Assembly (NCBI RefSeq): GCF_963678635.1
Contig: NC_087068.1
Location: forward strand, 29,638,318-29,702,317
Length of the DNA: 64,000 nt
Reading direction: 5' to 3'
Source: Symsagittifera roscoffensis
Lineage: Eukaryota > Xenacoelomorpha > Acoela > Convolutidae
Each line of letters opens with the position of its first letter. Position 1 is the first letter of the stretch. Both the position numbers and the translations under genes were made by a program. This document shows, in pieces, positions 31,401-46,400 of this stretch. Under the pieces are notes generated by a model, which worked only from the letters and a program-made list of their open reading frames with translations, searched no databases and was not told where the DNA came from.

Positions 31401-34400
31401 AGTTGTTTTGATGTTTTGCGCCTTCAACTCCCAACTAATTGCGACTCATTCCATGTAATTGCACAACTGTGTTTCAATTTCGAAATAAACTGTTTTTGGT
31501 ATCATTTATCCCACTCAGTTGAGAACAATCATTAGGTATTAGTAGGGCGTCAGAGTTTGGTACAGTATTCGAACAGGTTTTATGATACTGCGTTAATTGT
31601 CGGTTCCTCGTGATTTTTGGGTTAGATAAAAACTGAAACGTTACTTTTGTTTTGCTCTTTGGGCCCTAATTTCATCAAGGCTTTCGACTATTTTTATGAC
31701 GCCTGGAATTTTATTGAATTTAGAGGGCTTCAAGCCATTTACATGTCATTTCGTGCACCAGATAGTTTTTGTTTCCTGCCTTTTGGAGTTGGTCGTCCAG
31801 AAATGGCTGTCGTCAATTACTACCGATGTAGAGACCCTTCGGGAAAAAATTGAAACTAGAAATGAGGGGGAGGGGGGGGGGGCTTTTCGGAACGATGCTG
31901 AAAGGGGAATATCCACGAGTGGATTTAGGGGAAGCGGACGCCAACCCCCCCCCCCCCCCCCCCCCCCCCCGCAGTGATTCGGCCCCCTGCCGGCCCAAAG
32001 GGTCCCCCTTTGTACTATTTTGAGATATCTATTTTTGGTGAGGTACCCTAACATTTTTCTAAAGGCGCCTTTGGCGCCAATAAATATTAATTTTGATGGA
32101 GGAGCGCGCGCCGAAAAAACGCGATTTTTTGGTCAACATTTTCCAAAAAGTGCCTAAAAATGCCTTTTTGGCCTGTTTTTTTTTTGAAAATCCGCCTTCC
32201 CCCCGACCGACTCCTCGAGAAAATCTTAGATCCGACCCTACCCCTTTGTAGTATTTTGAGATATCCATATTTGGCTGACTGACCGCATATCAGTGAAATT
32301 ATGCAGAAGTCAAATTTGAGATAATCCAGAAAATTTTGAGATAATGATTTTATCGTCTGTGATTTTTTTTCCAGTTGAACTGTTGGGCAAGACAGACTTG
32401 ACTCAGTGGAGTCCAGAACACGTGACTGGAAGGAGCAGAAATGGGGTGAGTGGATATTTGGTATATACAGATTAATAAACTTCTTTTCGTGCGGCATGAC
32501 TTATTATTTTTTGAATTTCTGATGGGAACGAGAGGTTCTTGAGACTGCTAGTTATCAATTGAAGAAAAAAATAGAAAAAATTGTAGTGCTAGACTGTTTT
32601 TTGGCTATAGTGTGTTGGCAGGGGGAAGGGGTAAAGGGGTAGGGGAAAGGGGGGATAGAGAGCGAGACTCTTGGTCTGTGCGATTAGAGTGCAATCAATT
32701 TAAGTCCATTGTGGTTGTCAAGTATTAATAATGATAATCTGGATTGGACAAGCTGCCTTTAAGTGCGCTCCATTTAGTGCAGTGCTTTTTGAGACCCAGT
32801 GGCTGCTGTGTTCTGGCCAAATCTTTATTAATCCGCCTCTGTTGGGCCTGCTGCTGAGCGAGTGGAGTTATGTTGACCTGCTGACTGATTATCCGGCTGG
32901 CTTTGTTTCCCCACTCGCAATATTACTAAATCGCACTAGCCAACACAGGGAGTTAACCCGATTACTATTTATTAATACTAACTACGCTCCCCAACTGAAA
33001 GAAAGCAACTTAATATTAACCCATTTCACATGCCGTCTTAAACTGAAGTAAGTTGCTTAGTGGGGAAATGAAAAACTGCAAACGAAGTGGACCATAAAGA
33101 AACGGTCCCTGGATATTTTTCATTCGCGCTCACTATTAGGATTTTACAGGTACTTAGTCGCGCTACTACGTTTTTTAGGTATCTAAAAATGAAGACCAAG
33201 TTTGTTACCTATCAATTTAGAGCGCAATATGAAAACTTAATGAGAAAATGATAAGAATGGAAATTGATCTAGCGCAAGCTGTTATTCAATCCCCGATAGC
33301 ATGAGCTGTCTCGACATACGATATATAGTACGAATTTAAGGTTGATATTATCAATTAGAAGTCTTTCTGGCGGTCTTAGGATACTAATTTTGGGTTTTGA
33401 CCAATTCAAATTTGTCTTTTTGGTGTTTTTGGTAAGGAAACAAGGTGGGCCGGTTGCTATGCAAGTAGCACAAATGTTCCGAAAACAATGATTTTAGAAT
33501 CGTTATTGAAAAAAAGGATGAGAGTATATTATTTTGTATAGTTTTCCTGTTTTTAAGAGTCGATGAACGTAGTTCAGACTCTTCTATAGGTCGTGATGAT
33601 TTTTTTTGCAGGAAAATTTATAAATTGTTTAGCATTTAACAACAAAACAATTAACTTATAATTTAGTTTTTGGCCTATTGTCTGATAAGAAATGAAAACG
33701 TATGTTTTGTTCAGTTCTTCTATAATCAGTCTCGGCCTCTTGTCTGCGACGTCGGAGATGACCTCCGCAACTTCCTTCTGTCCCCAACCATTAACCTCCT
33801 ACAAGCAACCACCCTCTGGATATCTCTCAGGTTAGACAACAGAAGCTTTCCTTATATAGCTTTCTTCTGCTTTCTTGCTATATTCTTGTATGGGAGGGAA
33901 TTCGAATCCTGATAGGCACCCATATTTATTAGAATTTATCATCAGTGTTTGAGTTTTACGCTGAATTTGAAAAACCAAACGGCAAAACCAAAGACACTGT
34001 TATGATGTGATAGACGAGTATCGTTAGAAACTTTTCAGAATTACTTGAACTGAACACGAAAATGAACCTGCAGTTTGTGAAACCGTATGTGCTTATTCAA
34101 TGAATTTTGTGCTCATGTTGCGTTTGAAATATGGCCAATTAGTTGGCCTGACAATAAGCAACTGGCAACTAAAAAGTGGCAATATATAACGTCAATCAGT
34201 CGTACCAACAGAACCAAAGAAGATCTGGTTGATAAGCAATCATTGGAGCTCATTTTACACACTCTTGGTCTCTTTTCGCTCCGAGCATCGCAGCATGTAT
34301 CTATTGTGCGATTGACTTCTGCTGTGCAGTCGTGTGAGTTGAGTCGTGATGATTTGAGGCGCTTGCAGCGAGTGTCTGTCAAGTTGGCCAAAACAAGACT

Positions 34401-37400
34401 CAGATTATTTCTGGAACTGCATGATGAATTTGTACGAAGTCACACTTTAACACAGTAGAGTACTATCTTGACTTATCAATAGGAGAAGAATCACCTGACT
34501 GCCTGCTGTGATCACAACAATAGCCGATAAACATTCAGCAAAACGAAGAAAATATGGTTGCTAATTTTGACAGAAGCCAATAAAAGTGAAAGAATTTAAA
34601 ATTTTGGCGAATTTGAAATAAACGTAAAACATTCTAAAATGGTGAGCGAAGAAAAATTAATTGGTTTTTGACAGAAGTCATCAACTGAAATAATTATACT
34701 AATAAAGTTGACGTATCTGTATCTTACATTCAAGATGACGTCGAAAAAACATTTTAATTACTTTTATGACAGGCATTAAACCACATACTGGTAAAATTTT
34801 GCCAAATTTGAGCATAATGACTAGTGTTTTTAGCTTTTCAACTTTCTTAAGTGATTTTTAACATAGATACAAATTGTCAATGGGGGTATGCACGTTGTCT
34901 CAAGCTCGTCTTTCGGAGCTTACGTAAAGGGCTTCCCATCTCGTAAACACTTATCGACATAATTGTTTCGACCTCCCCCCTAAAGGGACAGAAAGGAATT
35001 ATAGATTTGCATGTGTTTTGGCATAATTTTGGCAGGTTCGGAGAGTTTCGTTTTTCAGACCAAATTAGACAAATTTGATTAGGAAAGCAGATTAGAGACT
35101 GACCTCTATTTTTTCGATTATAGAATTATTGTAAAATCAGTGCTTCGGAACATTCTGTGCTACTTGCACAACAACCGCATGTTCTTGCTTCCTCTATGTG
35201 ATTATTTTCTATCAAATAGTAGCCATTTTTCGGGTTTTATCACCCTTGGCAAAGTGATAATTGATATCATATCCTTGCACTCGGTGTTTATTAACTAGTG
35301 GAACCCTTCTAACTGTGGAATAATTCCAATACTGCCGCCGCCGCCACGTCAACTTTGATTCTAGCTAGCGGGGCGTCCCTTGGGAAAAATCATTCATAAG
35401 GTGTTTTATTGAACGGGACAAGGACTTTAATTAAGTCTCCTCTGCGCAAATTGGAAAAGTGACAAAAGTTTATTGCATTAGCATTTAAAGCATGTTGCCA
35501 CTTTGTATGCAGTACAAGCTACAAGGTATTGCAGCTTTGCTATTTTTCACTCCTATTCAATTTTGAGGTGAAGTTAGAAAATATAAGAAACATAATTTCA
35601 AATTAAGACACTTTGGCGAGATGAAAATATGCAATACTCTGAACATGTATGCTGTTCAAACTTTTCATCAAAAGATCACGCATTTTACAGTTCTAACTCG
35701 TCAAAACCCGGGTGAAAATGAATGCAAAAATCTAGCTGGGAGAATAGAAAAGATCCCAAGTGTTTAACATGTTAGCAAGGCTATTGCCTCTAATCCTAGC
35801 TGGGGTTCCCCCTAATGACGATCGGTATTCTGGAGACCCGTGGTCACCAAAGGAGAGAACAAATTCACAAGTAGTTTTTGATCATATGGAAGCATGAAGT
35901 ATGAACTAATTTACGTATCTTTGTTTTCATGAAGGTCAAAGAATATAGCCAGGATGCCGCTTAATTCTAACTAGGATCGCCAATTGCGATGTGGAATATT
36001 TAGCACGTTATTAGTAAATGCCGCGGACCGGAATGGATATTTGAGTCATAGATATTCCGTTCATTGTTGGCCAGTTCTGTAATATATTTTCTAATATGTG
36101 ATTTCTAAGAACTGTTTCGTTGAATTCTCAGTTTTCTAAAAAAAAGGATCAAAAACTCACATAGAACCATGTCTTTTTAACCAGGTACAAAATTACACCA
36201 TGCGAGGATCTCCGTGCGCAGTATGGGAGAAAATGCACAGAGCACCTGGACATACATCTAATACCAGTAGAAAAAGGGATCTGGGGAGACGATGAGTCAA
36301 AAGCCGCAGTAAAGGAGGATGGAACTACAGGTTCTTCAGCAGCATCATTCAACTATCACCAACTGGAAGACACAAAGACAAAGGTAGGAAAAATCAAAAT
36401 ACATCAAGCATCAATTTTGTGAACATCACTTTAGGAAAAAAATTAATTAGCAGGCAAATAACAGTGTGAAGTAATTATTGTAATGGATATTTACTTTAAA
36501 AGGAGTCGGATGATCTAATCAAATCACCAAATGCTGCAATTTTTTTTAGCTTCATCTTTTGGCTTGGGAATTTGTTGGGGAAACTTTTATGGTAAAAAGC
36601 AACAGTTCTTATGTTTTGTGCGTCTCTGTATCCTGAAGTCCAATCCAAATATACTTCGTTATTATAGATCGGTTCCGTGGTGACCAGAGGAGACACTGTG
36701 ACCAAATTCGAGAGCCAAGTGGACCTATCTCGGTTCTCATTTTTATCCGAGCACTCAGAGTTTGCGAGGGTTGTGGTTGAGGACTCAGGTAGCTGTGCGG
36801 AGATACACGACTTCTCTGCCTCTTACAGAAGATGTCCACAGGTTAGTTATAATTGCGATATATTAGGCTCTATTGGACTAGGAAAATCATTGAGTGAATA
36901 GTTCATTTTTTCCGTAAGGTTATTATGAAATGATAAGTTAAATATGAAATTTACACATTAGATGATTTTTTTCGTCTCTCAATTTTTTCTAATGCTCATG
37001 ACCTAAGAAATATTCGATTGTCATATTTTTGAAATATTGCGTGCATTGTTGGGTTTGTTTTGCATTGATGATGAATTTGCTCCTTCATTGTAGGTAGTTC
37101 GAGCACAGGCGTTGTTCAACGAGACTGCGGCACCCTTCGTGCCTAAGCATCCAGTGACAGGTACATGCGTTAGGGGAGCAGAGGGAAAATATGCCCCCAC
37201 ATTCAGCTGCAAGTCGGATGGAGAGTGGGACGAAAAGGAACAAGTTCTGGATCTGTGCCAGTGCAACAAAGGGTTCCAACCATCTGGACACAGCTGTCAA
37301 AGTAAGTGTATGATAAATTCGTTTTTCATTTTAAGTAAAGCCCAAGAAAAATTCAAATTTTATAGGGATTCAAAATAGTTTTGGGCTGTTGCATTAATTT

Positions 37401-40400
37401 ATTATGTGCATTGACCATAAATGATCATCGTGTGGATCACTGGCAGTTATTTGAAAGTGGTGCACTAAAACCGAGAGAACTGAAAAAAAAAACGTTGACT
37501 AGTCCTTGTTCGCAGAACTACTGGGTTGGCTAACGCGTCTCCCATTTTAGCATGTACTCCCGGAAATTTCAAAGAGGAAAGAGGCAACAAGCCGTGCGTC
37601 TCGTGTCCCCTCAACTCTTACACTAGACAATTTGGATCCCAGTTCTGTCCTTGCAAAGCCAACTACTACAGGGCACCTGATGAACCACATTCTCTTGCTT
37701 GTGGACGGGCTCCTGGAGTCCCTCGAAACGTATCCGCAGTCGTACGAGGCACTCGTGTAACATTAACATGGCAGCGTCCTGAAGACGACGGCGGAAGATT
37801 CGATATATGGTACTCGGTGCAATGTGCAACATGCAAGCAGAACCCAGGACAGTCTTCCAAATTGATCACCCCCTCGTACAACAAGGGAGAGGTGCGAGGG
37901 CTCTCTGTGAATGTGACTAACTTGCACCCTCATACGGACTATATGTTTCACGTGTCTGCCCATAATTCGCTGTCTCCGCATGTGTCTAGCAGTGTGTCAT
38001 TTGCACAGGTCACCTTCAAAACAGCCGAGAACCGTAAGTCGAGGCTCTACATACGTGCATGTTTGACATACACACGAATGTTAAGTAATGTTTTGCGTTA
38101 ACATATATGTTGTGCTCATTCATGAGTTTTCAGAACACGGTTGTATTTGGATAAATTCAATCGAATCCATCCCAGGTGAAGAAACGCAAATTTCCTAAAC
38201 GTGCATTTTTGTTCAAAATGTCTGCGACTATTATCACAGCAGGTCTTGAAAACTTTTTGAACGCTTGAACTTTCCTTTTGTATGCGTTACACACACTTGA
38301 GCAGTGGTATATTTGTACCACATAGCATGGTGGTAGTTTTTTAGCAGTTTTATTAGTTAAGTGAGCTAGCAAGAAGCACCGGAGAAGAGCTCTTCTGCTC
38401 ATAAATAAACAGTACGCCAGTGGGATGGCTTTGTTTCGTGTGAGTCAATTAAACAAAACTTATTCACCACTTGCACGCTATGAGTGGCTCTGAAGCACCT
38501 GTGATTGGTACGATACGAATAGTTTTGTTTTTTGAGGTCCAGAAATTGATCAATGGACTTACAGTAAAACAAAACGAAGCATATTAGAGAAGAACAATAT
38601 TCATTCATTACAGTCCAATTTTGTCCACTTTAATTGACAAGCAGTAATTTACTGAGAGAATAGTTCGTTTTTGTCTATCTTCGAACCATTGTTCAAATTT
38701 GAACAGAACATGAGTTCGATCTTTGTTTAGTTTGACATTTTTAAAAAACAATTGACTTTGGTGTACAGGTATATTCGTTTCATTTTGAGAAATTTTGTTA
38801 GATTAATAGTTTGCAACGGGTTCAAAAGATACAGAATAAATTAACCAAACTGTGTAGACTCATATAAAAGTTGTTGCGAAAATTTAAGTTTTTTTTTCAC
38901 AAAAAAGTTCAATTTTTTTTCTAGGTTTGACTTGATTTTTTCACTAATCAGAATGCAGGAGAATTAGAGCTCTCAAAAATATAAATCGGAAAAAATAGTT
39001 AAGGCTCGAAATTGCTACATCTGTTACATGTGAAGCTATTCAAGTCATCTTTTGACAATGTTTCAGCAAATATTTGGAAGTTTTTTTTCAACCAAAAAAG
39101 CGGAGATTGTGTTTTGTAGTATTCTAGAAGGCAACCATTTATGTTTAAATTTTCTGTTTCGGGGTTGATACAGCTTCAGTGAAGCCATTACCTTATCTTT
39201 TTTTAAAATTAAAAATTGAGGATAAATATTCTGTTGTTTTTTCTATGGTAACTGAAAGGCAACCTAAGTGGCAAAGATTGTTGCGACGCAAATATTGTTG
39301 CGACAAAATGTGTCCATTTTCATCAATAACAAGCTATTAAGTACAGCCAATGCTAAGGATATTAACACAGACTATTATATTGCAAATAGCACTTTAGCTT
39401 AAAGGTATCATGGATCTGTAGCGTAGAGGTAGGGAAGGAAACCCCCAACAAAGCGAGCGTTAGTGTATTGGTACGAACCTTCTTGAGTGGTTAGTTCGTG
39501 AGACTCATAATTTCTAGGTAGCGTTTTTAGTAATTCGAGGCGGATTTCTACTTTTTGAGCTGCTTTTTGTCGTTCTTGTTAATTTTTTTGAAGCGTAGCT
39601 TCGCCTCTGTGTTTACGTTTATTATCAAATTAAAACAATTTGAAGGCCACCCTGTTCAATTAAACTTAATTTGGTGGAAGGAAGGGAAATTGCGCTCTCC
39701 GTTAACGGAAGCAAGAATGGCGCGAAAATACGTGAATGATTTCTATTTTCAAAAAAAGTTTCAGCGGAATAAAATTGATCTCCTGATCCAGTTTTCTCAA
39801 ATTTGGTCAATTTTATCAAGAAATGGTTGATAATAATTTGTTTTGAAATTCAAAGAACTTTATTGCCATATATTTTATTGTCATTATTTGAAATTCTTGG
39901 AAAGTTGCATTTTTCAAAAAAAAAATCAATCATCGAACTATCTATTGGCCATATTTTTCATCCAGATCTATTTCGATCCTTTTTTGCATTTTTAAAGCTT
40001 CTATTTGCCGCTTCTGTTACTTACAATTTCTGAACTGCAGCTTCGCATTTGTGAAAAATTTTTAAATTGATTGATTTGCCAGATTTTTGATGGCTAGGTT
40101 TTAAAATATATCATTGTAAAACTTTCCATCAATTATGTTTTTGTATCTTAAACTTTAGTTTGCTTCAAACAATCTATTTGAGATGATATTTCTGAAGGTT
40201 CCAGGATCTTGACAGGGGCTCTTTGATCTTAGAAGGTTCCAATTTTGAATATTTGGGATCCCAATGTAACCGAATTTTGAGTGTTTGTAGTTTATTTGAC
40301 TGTCACAGTTAGCAGTGATATCTATTGGTTGATGCAACTGGCCAACAAACAGAGCTGATGGTGATGTGACTATTAAACAAAAATGGACAGTTGAAAGTGA

Positions 40401-43400
40401 AGCTACTTAGTGCTGAATAGATAGGCTGCTGTCAGTCATTTAATACACACACAGAAACATACTATTGCTATGGATAAATTTAGAACTGAAATTGTCAACA
40501 GACAAAGAGTAAAGGCGGTTAGAAGACGTGCCAGAAAAATAAGCTGACTGATGTCGCAATATATTGAAAGAGTTTCAAGTTTACTTTCAGCTCCTAGTCA
40601 TACGAAGTTTTAGGCATCTGTGTTTTTTATGAGTTTCTTGAGAATGTTTTTATACGTTTTCGAGATTTTATTTCTGTCTGCGAAGTCCTTGCATAATCTG
40701 TTCGTGTTTGTTCTATTGGTCTATTACTAGTAGTATATACTGCTGATCAAACTCTCGTTCATATTGTTTGGATTGGTACTGCATTTGGCAAAGTGTCCCT
40801 CAATCTGCACTTGTGAGACCACAAGACTGCTTCACTGAACACAACTGAACAAAGCAGAAAAATAACACAAAATAACTGAAGTTATTTACTATTTTTTTTA
40901 ACCAAATCCAATATTTTAACAACCCGCAACAATCTCTCAACGTAATCTGTCCTAATTAGTCTGCGCTTATATGTTATAACGGTTCGCAACAATAATTTTC
41001 AATTTCAGCTAGAAAGTTCTGATTAGTAAAAAAACACGTGAAATTCTATTGGTTCGCATTTGTCTGAAAGTATTTTTTCGCAACTGAAAGTAGCCCCCGT
41101 ACTGTTTCACCGCACGAAGCTTCCTAATAAGTCAATGACAGAGATTTTGTTGTCTCACGTGCAGGCCCATTGACCAGCCGAACTTCGAAGGTACCACTGG
41201 TTCTATAGATCTCACTTGGTTTTTATTTTAGATCTCTTTTTTTTTAATGATCAACTAGTCCTTTAGTTCTTCACTTGATGTTCTATAATATTCACTAAAA
41301 CGATATTTTTTCCCGAAACATCGCAAAAAGGGCACAAAAAGGTAAGGTGCAGAAAATTCTGGCACAACTGGGTCTGAATTGAGTTTTGCTCCCAAAATCA
41401 AATGTGGAAAAGCCAACCCTCAACCTCGAAAAAAATTTTAAATCCGCCATTGAGCTATCGGGGCATGTAGAGCACATTGATTCGATTCTGGTCGAAAACA
41501 TTTATTCAATTCTGCCCAAATAAAAAATAAAGAGAACCTGAAACAAAAAAATTTGAAGCCCGGCAATATACTGTAATCGGCATCAACGTTTTCGATACTT
41601 TCGTTCATTGGAAAGCGATGAAAACGCTAAGTCAGGTATCTGAACAGCTGTTCTTATCTCAATAAACTATTTGAAAATGGGAAGGAACTCGTATTCGGGT
41701 TTGTTATAGTTTTTTCTTTTTGTTTTCCACGCAAAATCAGGTACCACAAATAATCATCGGACTGAATTGAGTGATATATCATATTAAAGCCCTTACAGTC
41801 GTGATTCGAAACACGTTTAAAAGTTTCAATTTTTCCCGTGTCGAGAAAAATCGATTTAAAGTTTTTGATTTTTCGTATTATTTCGTCTTATTATAACTGC
41901 TTAAAAGCTTACAACAGCTTAATTTAAAACGTAAAAATCAATTTTTACTTGAGTAACGTTTGTTAGCTTTGATTATTTAAGCGCCTTTTTGGAATCAAAA
42001 TTTTCAAAAATTGCAAAAAAAAATTTAAAAAAAAAAGATTTTTTTTTCATTTTTCAAGTAACTTTTCTTAAAAAATTGTTATTCACGTTGCTTTTTATTT
42101 GACTGTCGAATAAACCTAATCTTCAGTTTTTTTCAGCTCCTATTATCACACCAAGCTGAAAAAAAGCAACAATAATTTGAAAAAACTTAGCTGTATTTTT
42201 TTAAGACTGTGGTCGGAACATTTTGTGCCACCTGCACAGTAACCGGCTATCCTTGTTTTACTGAGTATTTATTGATTTTACGAGGATGTAAATGACGACA
42301 AAGTTTTCTTGTAATTGTGTAATTTTTTTCTCAAGCCAAAATTTTTGACAATTAGACCACATGAACAAGAGTTATCACCATAAAAAGTTGGAGGCGGCAG
42401 AAAAGTAAGTTCCTTCTTGTTTTTCTTCATTGTTTTTCCGGAGTTAAAAGTCAAAATTGTACAGTATTTGGGTAAGATGCCGGATATTAAGTCAGAGTAA
42501 ACAAGTCCAACATTGTTCCACTAGTGGAGAGATTAGCTTTTCTTGTTTTTCGATTCTGTATTTGTCTTTTGTGAAGTTTCCAATAAACACAGAAGGGGAT
42601 AATCTGAGCTCGGACGGAGGAGATTAGCTGCCCAGGAGACTGACTAAGCATCTGCACTGACATTGTTTGATCTCTCTGTTTATTAGCTCGATTCAGAATG
42701 TCCCTGGCTACAGAATAAATTGAAGCAAGAATTGTTTGCGGGAGCACGAATATTTTGATATCTAGAAAATTGACTTTTAGTCAGCCAAAAATGCCAAAAA
42801 AATTGATGTTGATGATTTCATCCCCCTCTTCAATTTCACTTTATGTAGTCATGTATTAAAAGCAAATGTTTTTTAAATTCCACAAATGCAGTCACATCAA
42901 AAACATAGATAGCTCAGATTGTGAAAAAGTGTGGGTTCGAGCTTTTGATCTGGCTTATTCAACTCAACCTTTCATCCGACCAAGTCAGAATCGAACCAAG
43001 GGTCTCAAGGTATCTGTGTCTCATTTCAACTCAACCTTTTATCCGACCGAGTCGGAATCGAACCAAGGATCAATGGTCTCATGGTTCCTCACTCTACCAC
43101 TTGTGCTATACTCACCTGTAATTGGAAGGTTCTTTTTTAAATTTAAACCGAGTCGAAGGAATTTATATCCATCTTTGTCAAAGTACTTTTCCACGTGCGT
43201 GGAGATTTGTTCTTCTAACAAGCTATGTTTATGAAGATTTGGCTATTTTACATTTCCAAATTTGGCTCTTTTCCAGTTTCCCGCCCCCCTCGTAAAATTA
43301 CAAAACAAAGCTGTACAAAAATTGTTCACACGGCAATTTATATGTTAGAAATGTTGTAGAATTTCGTTCACCTGTTCACGCTGACACGTTTTGATGCAAT

Positions 43401-46400
43401 TTATAACATGATAATTTTTTAAATAAATCAATAAATCTAAGAGGGGGAACTGGAAAAGAGCCCCAAATTTCTATTTTCAAAGTTGTTTTTACCTGTTATT
43501 ATTTATGGCTAGATGCGTGATGCTACAATGTAAGGTACGGAAATCAAATATGTTCGCAACTGTCAGTTTGTTTACCATGCCAACTTTCATTATAATGGCA
43601 TCGTTAAAATAGTTTTTCGAAGTTTTAATGTGGGTAAAAATGGAACTCTTTTTCCTCCGCCCCCCCCCCCCCGCCTGCGAATTTTTTGGTAATTTTTTGT
43701 TCACATTAGTCGTCTTACTGAGCCTTGTAAAATCTGGGTTAGACCATAAAATTGATGTCATTTCAATTTGAGGTGGGGGAGGAGGAAAAAAAAACGTCAA
43801 ATTGGGAAAAGATGCGAAGATATCCCTTGACAATGAACAAGTCCCCTCGTACATAATGAGGGCTCTTTTTCCTTTTCCCCCCCACCTGCAAAATTTTATA
43901 TTTGAAGTTACTGTTCACTTTGTCCGATTGTCATGAAAATTGACATGCAGACTGATTAGGCCATGACAAACATATTTGGTCTTCATAATCAACCTTGTAA
44001 AACTACTCGTTAGACCATAAAGTTCATGTTTGAATGAGGTGGGGGGAAAAGGAAAAAGAGCCATAATTTGTAATATTTACTTGGACCCTGCCTCCCTCCA
44101 CCATAATCGGATAGGGCAAAGGAAAATGCTAACTAAATATTTCAGTACAATTGAATAGCTTGAAATGGAATTATTGCAGTTCAATTTTATCGAGGATGAG
44201 TCGAGTCTCGGTAGTAATGTGATGGTTTGTCCGTTTCAGCCCAGATCGAGATCACACACAGTGGAATAGTGGGTGGGGGCGGAGTGGTGCTCAAGTGGCA
44301 GCCCCCCACACTCCAGCCTGATGACCCCTCTTCTTCAAATTCGCCCGAGTATAGGGTTCTGAGAGTACACAGGGGTCAGCCAAACTACGTGTACACCACA
44401 GACACCAAGTTCATGTTCAAAGGTAAAGAACCCGTTATATTCGTTTATATTCAATACATTGGCTGGACATTTTTTGCAGCATTTATGCACGGCAGTATTA
44501 CTTTCTAAAATGCGGTTGTTATTAATCTTGAATCTTGAGCTCAGTTGTTCCAATGTGATTTGCTTTCAAAGTTTTAAGCCAGGCCTATTTTTGTATTTTA
44601 TTCAATTTTGAAGTTTCTTTTTCACATTTCCTTTTCGACGTTTTTTTGCTTGCTAGAGAATAGCGAAAACTCTTCCTTAAATTATATGAAGATTTTCAAA
44701 TTTCATAAAGACATTTATTTTCTCTTTTTTTTTTGGAAATGTTATCGATTGTTTGAAACTCCATGCATGTTTTGAGAGGGTTCATTCGGGATTAATGAGA
44801 GAACCTGACGAAGTATTTTGCCGTTTGTAGTAAATATGTAAAACCAAATAAACTGAATGTAACTCTTAAATTTTAACTGGCTCCAACTTGATGTACATTT
44901 TAATAACTTGAGACTTGTTTGTTTGTTTAATAATTAAGGAATTTTCAAACTTTCATCAGATTATTTTTTCTTATTATTCTTCTATTGCGTGAGCAATGTG
45001 TTTACAATACTTTGCTGCTGTAGTTTTTTTGTTTACAAGTACGTACAAAACTCGTACTTGTGAGCTCATCATCATCATCATCATCATCTGTTTGTTTGCA
45101 AATTTGCCATTTCATCTGGTACCAGCTATGCATGACTCTTCTTTTATAATCTCTGAATGGAACAGTTTTAGAATGTTCGGTTCGGCTCAGAAGCTTAATT
45201 GGATGGCCTCTCTTAATAATCGAAGATAAATGTGACAAATTGCTCAGAAATCTGAAGTTGACGTAAAGTTCAAACCGCGCGTCTATGAAAACATGGTTTC
45301 TTCTTTATTTCATCCCGCAGTCAAAGAACTTGAGAATCACTGGCTATCACTAAGTAGTCAATAACTGTCATGTTTTGGATTAAATACTTTATGATTGTCT
45401 ATTTTGCTTGACCAATTGCGCAGAAAATTTCAAAAATGAATGCTTAAAGCGGTTGATTCTTTTAAGCATTCACGTTTTTCATTCATGTAAAGTTGGATTC
45501 TTCAAAATACAATAACCCTGACGGTACTAAAAATTGGTTGCACATTTTCCCCTGTAGTCTCATCACCGGAGAAAAAAATCTTTTTTTTTCAACGATGCTA
45601 CTGTAAATGGCTAAAAAAATTTGCTGTTCTGAGCGAAGATTATCAAATAAGTGTCCATACTTTAGTCCCCATTTGTACTAATGTAATATTTTATACCCAA
45701 TAGATTAATAATAATAGGCTCTTTCCCGCCCCTTTTATCAGCCGGGAATTTTGTTCTGATATGGATTTTGAAATGCTACCTATGTGATTGCGAATATAGA
45801 TTGGGATACTGGCTAGGTATTTGTTCTCCGGTTTCTCCGTCTAATTTAGTGACAATTAGGCGGCTGATAATACCCTCTGGATAACATCAATCCCCTTCCC
45901 CCATTTTCTCTTTAGTCCCTCCCTGAAATCAATAGAGAACCAACTGCCATCGATCATGCTACTATTATGCACATTGGATAGCTAATAATGAGCAACAGTG
46001 TTTCGGACAGCGTCTGAATTGATTTGAGCTAATAGTCCTTAATTGACCTTTGTGAAAGAAGTGGCCACTTGCTGCGATAGAAGTGCCTACTTGAAAACCC
46101 AATGATTGCAATATGATGATCAAGTTCATGATATCCTCTAATTGTATTGAGAAATACGGCAGTTTTTCTTTTCTGATATCAAATTGACAGAAAGCCTTGA
46201 AAAGAAAAGTTACAAATTGCTCACATAAATTAAATTATAATGTTTTTGCCGAGAACTCAAATTACGTTGCATTGAATGATGACTATGTCTTGTTTGGCGT
46301 TTTAGGACTTGAGAAGGGCCTTCATGAGTTCAGAGTATCATTCAGCGATGGATCTCACCCCAGTAGAACCGTTCAACTGGAGAGCCAAGGTAAATATAAT

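Noticed and set aside
34087-34458. 123-codon ORF in intron 3 of the Eph-like gene
   Set aside because: No domain recognised, composition is not clearly coding and it does not fit as an exon of the receptor. It might be a remnant of a mobile element.
36185-36352. Alternative frames for Eph exon 4
   Set aside because: The other two frames meet stops within the exon; only the frame following exon 3 (phase 2) is open and has the expected cysteines.
39415-39490. tRNA-like A box (TAGCGTAGAGGTAG)
   Set aside because: B box is poor (GGTACGAACC) and no cloverleaf forms.
45002-45238. ORF with an Asp run over the (ATC)n microsatellite
   Set aside because: Produced by the microsatellite; no other coding evidence.
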